In this document: piece after piece, positions 41,173-52,965 of the stretch
Position numbering within the stretch: the first letter of the stretch is position 1
How the letters are laid out: each line of letters opens with the position of its first letter
DNA from: Ligula intestinalis
Taxonomy: Eukaryota; Platyhelminthes; Cestoda; Diphyllobothriidea; Diphyllobothriidae
Assembly (NCBI GenBank): GCA_036362985.1
Contig: JAYGXS010000004.1
Coordinates: 65,968,721-66,032,720 of the forward strand
DNA: 64,000 nt
Reading direction: 5' to 3'
Position numbers and translations under genes: made by a program
The notes under the pieces: model-generated
Told to the model about the DNA's origin: nothing
The model's database searches: none
What the model saw: only the letters and a program-made list of their open reading frames with translations

Positions 41173-42639
41173 ATTGTTCGACCATCGAGTTCGAGGATGT
41201 TTACCATTTGCCCAAGAGCCGGGATGGTGACTGTACTCAGGTATATCGAAAGTAGACGAGCAGTCATGTACCCCACACTTTCACTCTCTCCCCGCTTGAA
41301 CCGATGACACGACAAAGTGGAGATGACCGAGCAGGAATTAGGCGTAGGCCGCTTTCTCCACCGCAAGCCAGAACACCGGCTACTTAGTCCTAACTGGTAG
41401 CAGTCTTTTGCGTTGGTACTACCGCACTAGCTACACCCACTCAACTTCAGTAGGTGTCAAGCCAGGCTCACGGAAACTAAGGCTACTACTGCTATTTCTA
41501 CTACTACTAACTAGGAGTGTAGCTGAGTGTCAGTAATGCAGGTACTATTTCTGGCGTTAGTAGTTGTCAGAGGTGCTCCTGATTAAAGTTAACGCTGGGG
41601 GTCGTCTCACCTCGATCTCAACTAAGAGGGTGAATCTGCGTTTATGCTATTCCGAGTAAATGCATGTTTGAGGCCCGGAGCACATTAAGGTTCGCCTTGG
41701 TTTCCACCTTCTCACCTCCGTCCGCCAAAGGCTGCGGCACTATTTACTAAGTTTGGGCTATGATACTGCTGCAAGAGGTAATATGTCTCTGCTAAGAGTG
41801 CTAATACTAGAAATCAAGCGTACTAAGACCAGCTGATAGTATATTCCAGTAATATATTCCTATAAAAATATCAATAGCTGGCATGCATTATATTGTCGCA
41901 AAAAGCATAACAGATGGGAATATGAGCTTACGCGCGCCCTAAACTTCATCTGTGCTAATTTGTAAGACACCCGGGCGAGCGTTCTCGTCCGGTACGTAAG
42001 ACTGTCCAAATATTAGTATGGTACAGAAAGGATAGTTTGTGGGGGGGGGAGGTGAACGGTAGGACTCTGACTGAAAGACTAAAAAGGCCCAGTTCCAAAC
42101 CTGGGGTCATCGCAGCCAGAAGCTAGGTACTGACCAGTTGATCAAGGTAAGTAAGCCAGAGATTGTTAGTTCGGTCTTCCTCGTCTTTACCAATACTGCT
42201 CTTTAGAACAATCTGACAAGTTATGGAGGTGGTTCTTGGACCTGCGCTGTTCGGTTTATGTCTTCGGAAGAGATATTTAATCGAACTCCTTAGATCCGCC
42301 GGCGATTACTGCTGCGTATGAATGTACCATCCAGAAGGCCCTTGGGATCAACTACATCCGGCGGCATGGGTATAGGAGTATTAAATGAAAGGTGGGTAGG
42401 GGAACGCCCTACTCTTTAGCGAGAAAAAAAGGTACAAGGAGACGGGCACCTGCCAAAAATCAGATATCCTGAGAAGAAACACACGTGGATTATCAAAAAT
42501 TTCGTGAAATAGTTATTGTCACCACGACAGTTTACCGTCGTTTTCGACGATGTCCGGCGTGGGCTTCAGCAGACTGAAGCAACGCGGTTATACTAGCGGG
42601 ATTATAATGAAAGAAGACGTGCGGAGAATCTACCCCACT
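41173..42639. other. Intronic, nothing recognised
   Basis: No supported exon. G-run near 42041. Confidence 0.4.
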
Positions 42640-42800
42640 CTCTCACCACTCCCACACCAGACCCGATATCAAGACAAAAGTCAAGAAGACCGGAGATGGG
42701 GGGGGGCGCAGGCAGCTGGCGCGACCAACACTCGAACCAACAGCACACATCGCTAGGTAGGCTCCCGCCTGGGAGCACCATCAAAGCCATATTAAGAAGG
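42640..42800 (+). repeat. Dispersed repeat related to 14890-15460
   Basis: GTCAAGAAGACCGGAG, GGCGCAGGCAGCTGGCG and CTAGGTAGGCTCCCGCC match the minus strand of 15040-15240. Confidence 0.7.
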
Positions 42801-43036
42801 AGCCATAGAGCCTGACGCCCAATCCGTAGTAATCCACTCCATACCACAGGATACACAATGGGCCGAATGCGGTATCCAAGTTATCTCGTCAGTTGGAAGG
42901 CAACCCTCCAAGCCACGGCTTTTTGGCGCACCGTGATAGCTTCAAGCGGATCAGATTGTCTATAGTGAGGAAATGATAAATGCGCTGAGGGTTGACCTCA
43001 AGCTCTCCCCGACCGCCTGCAACCCGCGTCATTTCC

Positions 43037-43072
<36 letters not shown>

Positions 43073-43787
43073 ACCCAGAAGCGAAGCGCATACTCTCGAT
43101 GTTTCACTGCTTTGCAGCAGGTCACGACCGACACAGTAAGCGCGCACTAAACATGACTGATCTGACTTACAAATAACAGAAGTATAGACGTTACTCAGAG
43201 GGCTACTGGGAGGTGGATTGAAAAGACGGACACGCAACCACAAACAGTTATTCTACGCCCGAATAGAAAAATAAGTACAAGTCAGGGCTGGGCTGGATTG
43301 GGTGTGGACTCTACGTACGCGCATGAATTCATGCCTTTGGCGCGTACACGCACGCACAAGCAAGGTAATGTGCAAGTAATCTCTGACTGTGCGAACACCG
43401 AGGGAGAGATCACACACAACGGCCAACGAGCAACACCCCGAACCAATAAAACGGGTGAAATACAAGCGGTAGTGCTAAATTGGACAAGGGAAGCAACTTA
43501 CACCTGGTGAGGGCAACAAACACTACACAGAGGGAAGGTGAAAGAATTTGGCGTGTAAGGTTACTACTGTAAAAAGAGCATAACAGAGCGAGTGGTCATA
43601 AAGAGCCATCCGGTGCCGGGCTTACCTTCTTTAGCCGCAACCTCACTCGCAACTGATCACCAGATTCGATCCTCGGGTGTGGTGAACTGAGGTCATCCTA
43701 AGGCGAAAAAATGTATAGATCATAAAAAATAAGTCACATAGGCATAGAAAACACGAAAAAGTGTTACGCAAAATGAGGGCAAACAGA
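42801..43787. other. Intronic; AT microsatellite at 43040-43069
   Basis: An (AT)n tract of about 30 bp. Otherwise nothing recognised. Confidence 0.6.
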
Positions 43788-44068
<281 letters not shown>

Positions 44069-44147
44069 CAACCGATACCGTCAACAACCGAACCGAACAA
44101 TGCAACCAGCAGGCCGATAGTATTGCCGGCAAAGACGCGGGAGACTA

Positions 44148-44310
44148 AAATGGCCATTTCTGGTTCATTAGCCGTCATCAGCCACCAGTCATACCCAGGA
44201 AAAGTGGAGCCCCACATGAACCTGAAACTAGCGACCTTCCTGACCACCGGGATATTGACACTCGTTGATGAACGCTGGTCTGACATTGAAGAATTGTCGA
44301 CGATTTACAG
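44148..44310 (-). repeat. SINE copy with central conserved domain
   Basis: On the minus strand GGCTGATGACGGCTAATGA and CCAGAAATGGCCATT (44184-44148), preceded by a degenerate tRNA-like head around 44215-44280. Confidence 0.6.
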
Positions 44311-44329
44311 TTTCGGTGGCTAGTAAAGT

Positions 44330-44764
44330 CGGAAAGCGGTCAACTTGGCAGTCGACTACGAACACCATTAACAGCAAGGCGTTCCTTGTTATCTTAAAGG
44401 ATGCCTTCGCTTACCACGACATCCATAGGCCCAGAATGGATACCATAATTTTACAGGATAATGCCCCAGTTTATCGCCCTACATATGCATAAGTTTTATA
44501 ACGTATGCGACGTCAGACAACAGGCAACCTATCCACATGTGACCTCCCCTTGCCAACAGGTCCCAGAACTCGATCCCATCGAAAATCTTCTTGCAAATAT
44601 CAAAAGAAAACGACACGAGGAAAGGAGAGTCTTGCCCTGTAATACAAACTTGATTTTGTGCTGAATAACCACATTAAGCAAACCCCTATAGATAACCTGG
44701 CAACATCCATGTCTGACAGACTTTATGCTGTTTTAAATATACATGGACAGTCGAACAAGTATTG
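44330..44764 (+). pseudogene. Tc1/mariner-type transposase, C-terminal remnant
   Basis: Readable segments in order: NSKAFLVILKDAF, ILQDNAPVYRP (second Asp of DDE; canonical QDNAPxH), LDPIENLLANIKRKR (third acidic residue; canonical LNPIENxWxxxKRR) and the C-terminal SMSDRLYAVLNIHGQSNKY followed by a stop at 44762-44764. Frame changes are needed between segments, so it is inactive. The N-terminal DNA-binding domain is absent and I see no terminal inverted repeats. Confidence 0.85.
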
Positions 44765-46019
44765 ATCTTTTGCATTTGTTACTACTCTTCATTATTTTCC
44801 CCTTCATAGTTAGCTGTATTTAAGTGATTTTAGCTTAGCCATTAACTGGAATTCTAACTTTAAGGGAGCAGTAATTATTTGCATGTTCGAAAATAGTACT
44901 TTATAAGGCAATTTATGCCTTCTTTCTAAGAAAGGCGGCGATGCATCGCCGGCTGATCTTGCGTAACAGGTATTTTTTCGAAAAATTCATGAGATTTCAT
45001 GGAGTTAGACCAATCGACTGTATTTACAGGGCTATAAATTGGAAGGGGGCCGACGGAAAGTAAACAAAAACACAGTGCTCCCGAAATGTCAACTTCGGGT
45101 CGGGAAAGCACTTACGCCGGCTGACATTCTAAAAAAAAAGGATTTGATGCAAGCTACATTTGGGTCCCAGGTTGGAGATATAATAGGTCCCGGAGTAGGT
45201 TACCCTCACATCAAGAGCTCTGATAGGCAGAGGAAAGGAGAACTGTGGTGAAGTCCCTGAACAACAAAACTAAGCTTTTTAGGAAATGGAGACTAAGAAA
45301 ATAGGAGCAGACCTCCTACCGCTTTTTAAGTGGCGACTCGCTGAACTCTGCTTCCAATTTCCTCGTAAGAGGTTCGATCACTGTTTCTTCCGTTTTTCAC
45401 CGTATTTTTTGAAACATTGTTCACTTCCGTTTCAAAAAGACGAAGCACTAGCGGATGCGAAATGCTTTGCCAACTATACTACTCATTTCTGTCATTTATC
45501 TGGCTGCTCACACAGAGCACCAGCGTGCACATGATCATTATTTTACCACAGTGCTAAGTCTGTTTTGTTTTGTTGGGAGGGTGAACCTTAAATTGCTAAC
45601 CTCTTCGATAAGCAGGTAAAAACGTGACGACGGTGATCCTAAAACGCAGAGATTGCTGAAACCATGAGTTACCGAACGCCGCTGCTTCCAAATAAGCACA
45701 CAGGAGGCGTACGTACGGCCAATCCTGCAAGGTAGGCCACGCCGTTGAGTCATATACCAGTTACGACAGAAAGTCAGACTTTCTGCGTCAACATGAGGGG
45801 TAGATGGATCATTTACGAAAAGAGAATAAAGCGTGAACTTGGGAATACGGACTCAAACTCAAAATTATATATTTCTAAAATGAAACTTCCGAGAAGTGAG
45901 CTAGACGTCCACAGTTGTCCCTATCGTATCGATACACCGACGCTACCTTACAGTTTGTCGTCATAAAAACGCAGACAGCTGGCTTGTAGATGGACTGAAA
46001 ATAGGCAAACTTTAGAAGA
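44765..46019. other. Intronic, nothing recognised
   Basis: Several small open frames without support. Confidence 0.4.
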
Positions 46020-46225
46020 CGATTTATTCGCTGAGCAGTACTTTTATTCGCATGACGTTTCGATATCCGTCGGGGGATTCTTCTGCTCTCTGACAATGTC
46101 TCGGATAAACTATCCCCGACGGATTTCGAAACGTCAGGCGAATAAAAGTGTTGTCCCAGCGATTTAATCGTCTTCTTCCAAATTACTTCCAGGGACTCGC
46201 ATGTTCGCTTATACTGGCAACAGGC
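46020..46225. repeat. Inverted pair of hammerhead-like motifs, copy 2
   Basis: Minus strand: AGAATCCCCCGACGGATATC, GAAACGTC, ATGCGAATAAAAG. Plus strand: TATCCCCGACGGATTTC, GAAACGTC, AGGCGAATAAAAG. The two arms are arranged outward with a short spacer, so the DNA is a long imperfect palindrome. The CTGATGA half is degraded in both arms. The plus side continues into CCAGCGATTTAATC and GGGACTCGCATGTTCGC. Confidence 0.65.
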
Positions 46226-46384
46226 AAAATGTCAGTGAGAATCGTCGTTTTGTAAAGTCTTGTTTGTTAGGGTACTGTCACTTAAGACGAATTGTTAGGG
46301 GGGGGGGTTAGCTGGTTTGTTTACTTCAGTTTACCTAATTGTGAAAACTTTGCGGCCTCGATACGGTGGGCTCCATACGAGCAG

Positions 46385-46550
46385 TAAGTTCGGCGGGTAA
46401 AATCGATTTAAGTGTGATTAAATTCACGGCGCACGGTGAGCCTCGTAGCTCAGTGATACAGCGTTGACGGCGCAAAAGTTTTACCTGCTGTGTGGATTTA
46501 CCTCCAACTGAGGCCGCTAATTTTTCACAATGGGGTCAACTGGAGTAAGT
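46385..46550 (+). repeat. tRNA-like SINE copy
   Basis: AATCGATTTAAGTGTGATTA leader, then GAGCCTCGTAGCTCAGTGAT (A box), a degraded B box, and the CTAATTTTTCACA / GGGTCAACTGGA tail. Same family as 9565-9725 and 17265-17400. Confidence 0.75.
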
Positions 46551-47086
46551 TTTCGTTATAAGGATGGAAAGTGAACGATACAGTTACTAGTAATAAAATT
46601 GAAATGAGAGTATCAGATAGTGGGTTCGAGGGAGAACCTAAAACGTCAGGCGATCACCCCTCCATCTTCTTAATAAAAGTGAGGCTGGCATGATGATGCA
46701 CCCTGAACACGATCTGCCTCCGAAACATACATAATTTGACAGCTATTGTTGTCTTTGCGACGTGGTATTGGTAAATTTTACGTTCATCGTTGACAGTTCT
46801 TAGGCTTGGCTCGTGTGGCTGGTAGTCCTCTGTAAAAAATGATTAAACTGCTAAAAGTTACGGATAGTTAGAGTCACTCCTTGTAGTGTTAATTCTTCTT
46901 CTGTAAACAGTTTACCTAATCCGACATAGTATGCACAAGCAAGACGGTTAAAACCGGCGGAGGGATTTGTCCGTGCGCAAAGTTGTCGTTTAAGTACGTG
47001 CCCATTTCGACGTATTGACTAGTGAGTGGCTTTTGACAGTATGTAGTGCGAGGAATACTGGATGGCCAAAAATCAGTAATCCTAGA
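46551..47086. other. Intronic, nothing recognised
   Basis: A partial hammerhead-repeat piece (AAAACGTCAGGCGATCA) lies at about 46640. Confidence 0.45.
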
Positions 47087-47389
47087 TACAGTAGTCGCAG
47101 GTTATTAAGCCGACGGTTAATAGACCCAGCCACGTATTAAGCCCAAATCAGCTTGGGACGGAATTTTACACAGCAAAATCCGCCGGCTACAAAGCCTAGT
47201 TTGCCAACAGGATAGAGTGGGATTCTCATCTCTCTGCGTGCGCAACTGGTTACAGTACGTATGTAATGTATAGTGTCTATCCTGCGTTTGCTAATCAACA
47301 ACTAGGACTCTCCGGTTAGTGCGCCCGCCGCTTATTAAGCCCAATTTGGTCTGGGCCCGAGGTGGGCTTAATAACCGGCAACTACTGTA
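47087..47389. mobile_element. MITE with 23-bp terminal inverted repeats, TA target site
   Basis: The element 47089-47387 (299 bp) begins CAGTAGTCGCAGGTTATTAA and ends with its inverse (TTAATAACCGGCAACTACTG), 2 mismatches over 23 bp, flanked by TA on each side. TA duplication and CAGTxG termini fit the Tc1/mariner superfamily, most like the pogo/Tigger group. Internal TATTAAGCCCAA repeats lie near both ends (about 47134 and 47333). No coding capacity. Confidence 0.85.
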
Positions 47390-47494
47390 TCTCGATCACA
47401 CGACCCGGAAGTTACTACGAAAATGACTTCGCTTCCTCTACTATTTGTCACTCACCTCCAGATCTAGATTTTCCTTCAAGTATGCACACATCGA

Positions 47495-47532
47495 GAAGCC
47501 TGTGGTTTGACTAAGCTGATACCACAGGCTTC
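47495..47532. repeat. Perfect 12-bp hairpin
   Basis: GAAGCCTGTGGT (47495-47506) and ACCACAGGCTTC (47521-47532) with a 14-nt loop. No poly-T follows directly. Confidence 0.8.
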
Positions 47533-48749
47533 GGTAGTAAGAATCAAAATCATGAGAGCAATAGGTAGTATGGTCGATGGCCTGCTCCGCCGAACTACAT
47601 GCGAATAACGATTGAGTGTGGTTCGCCTACCATCTTCAGTGAGCTCCATTACCTACATAATGACGGCTCGCACTAAAAGTAATGATATTTGGGATGGTTT
47701 GTGCAGCATCCGCCTTAGCATGCGACCCCCCCCCCCCCCCCACCCTAAATCTGTGAAGACTCGAGCGGTCGGGTAACTGCGAGAAGACTGTAAGTGGATT
47801 TGACTGTGTTTGACCTTCGGTCACCGAGGCATGCACACATACAGTACAAAAAGCATTAGGCATTGGTACGCACGAGGGTGAACTTCAAGGCATAAATAAC
47901 CTTGGCGTCACCACCTCTGGCGTGCTTACGCTGTGCTACCTACCTATACCATAGTCTGACAGTTTGACCGTTGAATCCAACTATGTCCACCGTGGTGCAG
48001 GGACGCTGACTTACGCGTGTAGTGCAAACTGGTAGTACACTTGCGTTGCTTCTAACGTATTTTTTCTTCTCTCACCCGTCCGTGCCCGGTGTGAAGACAG
48101 GGTCAACAAGACCAGGGACGGAGTTGGGCGCAGACAGTTGGAGCTGCCATATAACATATTACGATAGCCACCTGATCCAGTACTCCAAACTCTGGTCGGC
48201 CGCTTTGGAACCTAAGAAATTCTAAAATTAATGCAGATTGTGGGAAAACTTTTGCATTTTGATTCTCCGCTATTTTGAGACTACAGATTCATCGTTCTCA
48301 GGACCTAACTCACATGAATATGTTTTGGTCTAAAAATGGTCAAATGGACACAAACAGTTTCAATTTTAATTCTACAGGCCGATTTCGCGTACCCCAGTTA
48401 CAGGCGGATTCTGTCTATTGCGATACATTACTCACAACATGGACAATCAAAGCAAGTAGTCAGTGGATGTTGGGACTGTTATGGCGAGCCTAACAGGCAG
48501 ATAGCATGCAGCAAGCAGCCGCGCTCACAGCAGGCTGTCGATCGGCCTACAAGAGGCGAACGCATACTGGCTGCCAATCAATCGATAATTTAACATTCAA
48601 GCTACAGTCAGCCGTCCAGTCACCAGCCAATCCTGCCACTACCCACGCCAGGACAGAAGCTGATTGGCTCGATGGACATCGTATTACACGCGTTTATTAC
48701 CTAAAATATGTTGCACTAGTTACACACAGAGGCTTTTGCTTTCGCGCTC
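47533..48749. other. Intronic; C-run at about 47728-47741
   Basis: No exon supported. Confidence 0.4.
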
Positions 48750-48845
48750 TTTTTGTCGTGTTCTTCTTGGGGGGGGGGGGGGGGACTCACACAAAGCGTA
48801 ATTAGGCAGTGAAATCTCGGCCTTGGCTACCATTACTACAGGGAC
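48750..48845 (+). repeat. Short repeat, partner 22061-22170
   Basis: G-run followed by GACTCACA, AAGCGTAATTAGGCAGTGA and TTGGCTACCATTACTACA. It ends about 20 bp from the splice donor of the next exon. Confidence 0.6.
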
Positions 48846-48867
48846 GGCGACGAAAACACAAGCATAC

Positions 48868-49268
48868 CGTGTGTCCGTTGAGAACCTCGGAAGGCTCTGC
48901 AAACACTAAGTCGTCAGCTGCATCTGCATTACTCTTCTTTCTGATGATGATGGCCGTTGATTCGTCAGGGGCGGAGGAGGGAATACGAGCGAGGGTAAGC
49001 TGCTCGGGGTGGGTGCGGGCTGTCTCAGGGGCAGCAGTGCCCAGGGAGAGGTTGAGATGCTGAGGCCGATTGGCTCTGGAACTGAGGCCGCCAGTTGCCG
49101 CCGTTGAGGAGGATGGCGGTGGTGAGACGGACTTGAAGCGCTCGAGGAAATCGGGCTTGTCTACCTTGAGCGCCTGGGCAGAAACCCACTTTCGATTGTG
49201 GCCGGTGTAGCCGAAGGCCGCGAGGGAGACATTGAGATAACGTGAGGTGCCTGATGGAGCAGGGACAG
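48868..49268 (-). CDS. Internal coding exon, probably of the DLGAP-like gene
   Basis: The exon is 401 nt with a good acceptor (GAGTTTTGCTTTTCCAG, ending at 49269) and donor ACG|gtatgc (48868/48867). It enters in phase 1 and leaves in phase 0, which fits the exon at 30722. It encodes GTSRYLNVSLAAFGYTGHNR, KWVSAQALKVDKPDFLERF, a Ser/Pro stretch, an Ala/Thr-rich middle and FAEPSEVLNGHT at the end. No named domain is recognised. The aromatic/basic composition of the first third looks like folded or binding sequence, the rest disordered. Membership of the DLGAP-like gene rests on strand, phase and lack of any other candidate partner; it could be a separate gene if exon 30722 is mis-assigned. Confidence 0.7.
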
Positions 49269-49379
49269 CTGGAAAAGCAAAACTCGGATGTTTAGAGCCT
49301 GGCACAAACTATCTGCTGAAGAGGTAATAAAGGTTGGCTAAGAGGCATAGGCCGTTCAACAGACTGACAGTGTTTGCAA

Positions 49380-49527
49380 GGAAAGTGAAATTTGTAGGTA
49401 AGATGGAGGTGGCCTTTCAGACTGTGGAGGAAAATAGGATGATTCCAGTCTGCGGGTGATTGTACGTAATTCCATTTCACGGTGGCGCCTTAAGCGTGAC
49501 TCATCACGTGGTGGTAACCTTTTCCTA
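49380..49527 (-). CDS. Possible additional exon (tentative)
   Basis: The minus strand reads DESRLRRHREMELRTITRRL followed by ESSYFPPQSERPPPSYLQIS after an acceptor-like GAATCTTTAG. The sequence looks protein-like and lies in the interval where a phase 0-in, phase 1-out exon is needed. However, its entry phase (2) does not match, and I see no strong donor. It may be part of an alternatively spliced exon or chance. Confidence 0.3.
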
Positions 49528-52500
49528 AAGATTCGGGGGGTTGGGTAAGGCTGGTTGACAGCGGTGACTAATAAGCCAGAAATGGTTATCCCATCCCACG
49601 GCAACGAATGTGTGCAAACAACGGAAAACTTTTTTTAAATATCAAACGATACCGATTCTGTAGGAATCAAATTTAAAGAAGACGCATCATTTGCTACAAA
49701 ATGAGTACAACAAGGTATGTTTTCGTGCATTTTTTTCTACAAAACATGTTTATAAGAGCATGACAAATCAACGGGGAAAATCAGACCGCTTAAGAACTCA
49801 TTTTGCCGGCATCCTAAGTGACCGAACTATTTGGGGATTATGCCGCACAATAATTAAGCAATCCTTCCTGGTCGAGGACGCAGTTCAGACTCTCGATTAG
49901 CATTTCATTAGATAGCATACCTATGGTATATGCGCCAATGTGTGCGGAACGTACTCGCTGAGGATGCCGCGCTAACCACTGCGTCCAACCCCATCATCCG
50001 CCGGATTAAGCAGTCAGGGGAAGACCACTAGTACACAAGACATGATGAAGGGGGGATGCCACCAATTGGGAGGCACGGCAACTCAGTTCATTTTAGTATT
50101 ACGATAAACCTAATTCACTGTAAATTATTGAGACACGCTATAAGCAGTGGATTGCAAGCTTGCTAGATGGTGGAATAACTCGGCCTGCCTAAGGGGAAAG
50201 TCGAACGGTAATGACTCCTTCTTAAGAAGATTCCTGCAACGCCCTCACGTCAGTGAAATTCGAAACTGACTCATTGAAGCTTGGTGCATTGGTGTACTTG
50301 TACTCACTTATTTGCTACATGTGTGCGTTGAAGCGTGGAGGGACTGTTTAATTCTGTGAACCATTTGGCTTACATTTACTTCCGGTTGACTCTCTAGCGG
50401 AAGGTAGGTGACTTGTAAAGAGAAAGGTAATTGAGATGCAACAAGTCTGGCTCACAGTAAATTACACCATGAGCAAGTCATCACTGCGTCCTTTCTAGCA
50501 CATTAATTGGCTTAATCGCTTACGTTGGACAACTGTTCCACAGGATACAGGTTTATGCAGACCATTTTAATGAGCTACTGCTCAGCAAACGTTCTCCTCG
50601 CCTGCCCAAAGTACAGACCGCACCTTCAGCTTAGTCAATTTGCATTTCGACTCTAGAGTCAAGGACCTAATTGCGCGAAATATTGGTCCTAAATGCACAG
50701 AGCAAATGCGCTCTAGCGTGATCGGAACGACTGACTATCCCAATTAGCCAGGGCCTTTGCATATGAAGAAGCTGTGGAAAGCACAGATCGTGCAGTTCGG
50801 AAACTTTAACCGCGAGTACAAAATTCGTGGATGGCATTTCCGAGTTTAATTTATTAATGCAACTAAAAGTATGTTAAATCACAAACTAGCATCATATCGT
50901 ACGCAAATTCTCAAAAGTAAAAGTGTCTAGGTAGGAACACTGAAGGGTGTCAGCGGTTTACGGTTTTCAGAGCATATTGTGATTGAGCAGTAAGTAACCT
51001 ACGGGATACTTAGAGATGCCAAATGCGTCAAATTCCCTTTAAATTGCAACTGGTGAGACTCCTACTGCTAAGGAGAAAAGAACGTCAAAAACGCGTCTTC
51101 TATTCGCAAGTGTTTGCAGGAGGTTGGCTCCCAGATCAAAGTCGGATGTGAAAGGTCGTAAGTCTGCTCTTTTTGGAGGAGATCCATGTTGATTTATGTT
51201 GGCCGAAGTAAATGGTTGTAGGGTGCATGAGTTCTCGCCGGTTTGAAAGTGCGACAAAATACGCTAGTTCCCACCTAACCGAAACAAACCTCGAACACAG
51301 AGGAACGGTTGTTAGGATTGATTGACCTTGGTATATGACTGGCATTGCAAAATCAGGATTTTCATCCGTAGCTGAACCAGTCAATAGATGATCCAGATAG
51401 GCGGGTAAAAGGCTACTGGCGGTGTTCAATATAGTCTACAGCATGTGGTGAGGAAATGCTGGGAAAATCGAAGCAGCAGAATGCGAGAAAAAAGGCTTTC
51501 AGATAAGCAGTCGAATGGAAGTGAATTGCCAATAGCCAAAATCGAACCTAAAAATCAAGCACATAGTGCCGATCAAAAACATAGGCTCTGGAGGGAGAAG
51601 AAGAGAGAACGCCGATGGATACATAACGTTGCGCTTACCGGAAAAGCATAGCATGACAGCCGAGCACCACGAGGTGATAAAGCCGAGCAAAGTACAACGG
51701 CGGAGTTGAAACAAACTCGCGCAGTGGCAACTCCCTTTTGATACAATTTTACAGGTCTAATGAAATTTTACTGCAAACCAGTTAATTGAATCATCTTTTG
51801 AAAAATGAATCATGAGAAGTGAGGTGACGACAACAAGGGCAACAGTGCAGACTGGTGCCTACTCGATATCATTCCTTCTGCCCATTCCGACCTCTCAACG
51901 GCACAATGGGTTGGGCTTTCATAAAGTCTTCACACTTTAATCACGCCACACTCTTGTTCAGTCTCCATTTTAGTCTGATGCAACAGCATTAAAAGCCCTT
52001 GGGATACGCAAACTCCGGGAAAGGCATATAAGAGTAAACGACGACCTATGAGTGCAAAGCAAATGGCCACTTCCTATGTTTGCTGGCGTTTAAGCGAAAA
52101 AATGGGCGCGTCAGTCGAGGAGGTCAATATTCCCAAACGCATGAAAGAAGAAAATAAAAAATCGTACCACTTTCTGCGCTGTTCTGCCGTTTTGTTCCTA
52201 GGTGGGTGGAAGAAACTGACTCGTGTGCACGCAACTACAACAAAAAAATACATAACAGGCGGTTAAATGATTAATTCTAGTGGAGTTCTGTCTGATAGCA
52301 AACATCACAACTTCTCTGCGCATGTATAGGTTGCAAGCTATTAGATTGTGCAGTCCGTGATAATGTAAATTATGTACGAAATCCGTCATATTTATACACC
52401 CCCCCCCCTACTAAGACCGCTTCCTTAAGATGTAACATAACGGACAGGATGACAATGACAGATGCTACTTGTGCTGAATACTAAAAGATCGCGTACGCTC

Positions 52501-52684
52501 ATGTGGGTGAGTGTGAAATTACGTAGGTATAAATTGCAAGCACTAAACTACCAGAATTACCAAAGGCTTTTATAAGGTCGGTATATATTTTACAAATGAT
52601 TCATGAAAATATAGCTGACCGTAAAAGTGACTTTGAAAAGAGATTTAAGTTAGCAGAGAAAAGTTAAAAAAACCAGCCACATAC
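49528..52684. other. Intronic; possible tRNA-like fragment at 49955-50010
   Basis: On the minus strand GACGCAGTGGTTAGCGCG near 49990-49970 resembles an A box like that of the SINE at 8155. Two acceptor/donor-like pairs around 51310-51390 (minus) are weak. Otherwise nothing recognised. Confidence 0.35.
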
Positions 52685-52965
52685 CAAGCTGTCTGTTGGA
52701 ACTGACGTCCCACCCGAGCACAATGCTTCGGTCGAAAACGATGGTGCAGTCTGAGAGATTGCATTTTCGGAAGAAGTTAAAAGGCTAGATTCTGAGAAGG
52801 TTGGGGCACCAGGAGGAAGACCTCGTCTTACGGTGGGAACAGATCCATACTCGACAGTGGCAACCGTCCGTACGGCAGTGCCTTCCGGCAATTGGGATAT
52901 GCCATAAACAGCATCGGAAGCTACCCTCGGAGCAGTTGAGGAACGCGTGACGGCATCTGGAATGC
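52685..52965 (-). CDS. Coding exon, same strand as the DLGAP-like gene
   Basis: The exon is 281 nt. Two acceptors 9 nt apart are possible (after ATCAG, start 52965; or after TTCCAG, start 52956), both phase 1, so the choice would change three residues only. The donor TTG|gtatgt (52685/52684) is strong, phase 0. It encodes AVTRSSTAPRVASDAVYGIS, PEGTAVRTVATVEYGSVPTV and a Ser/Thr-rich end (FSTEALCSGGTSVPTDSL). No domain recognised; Ser/Thr/Val-rich, probably disordered. It pairs in phase with the exon at 53922. Its phase-0 donor does not fit the exon at 49268 (phase 1), so an exon is missing between them if they share a gene. Confidence 0.6.
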
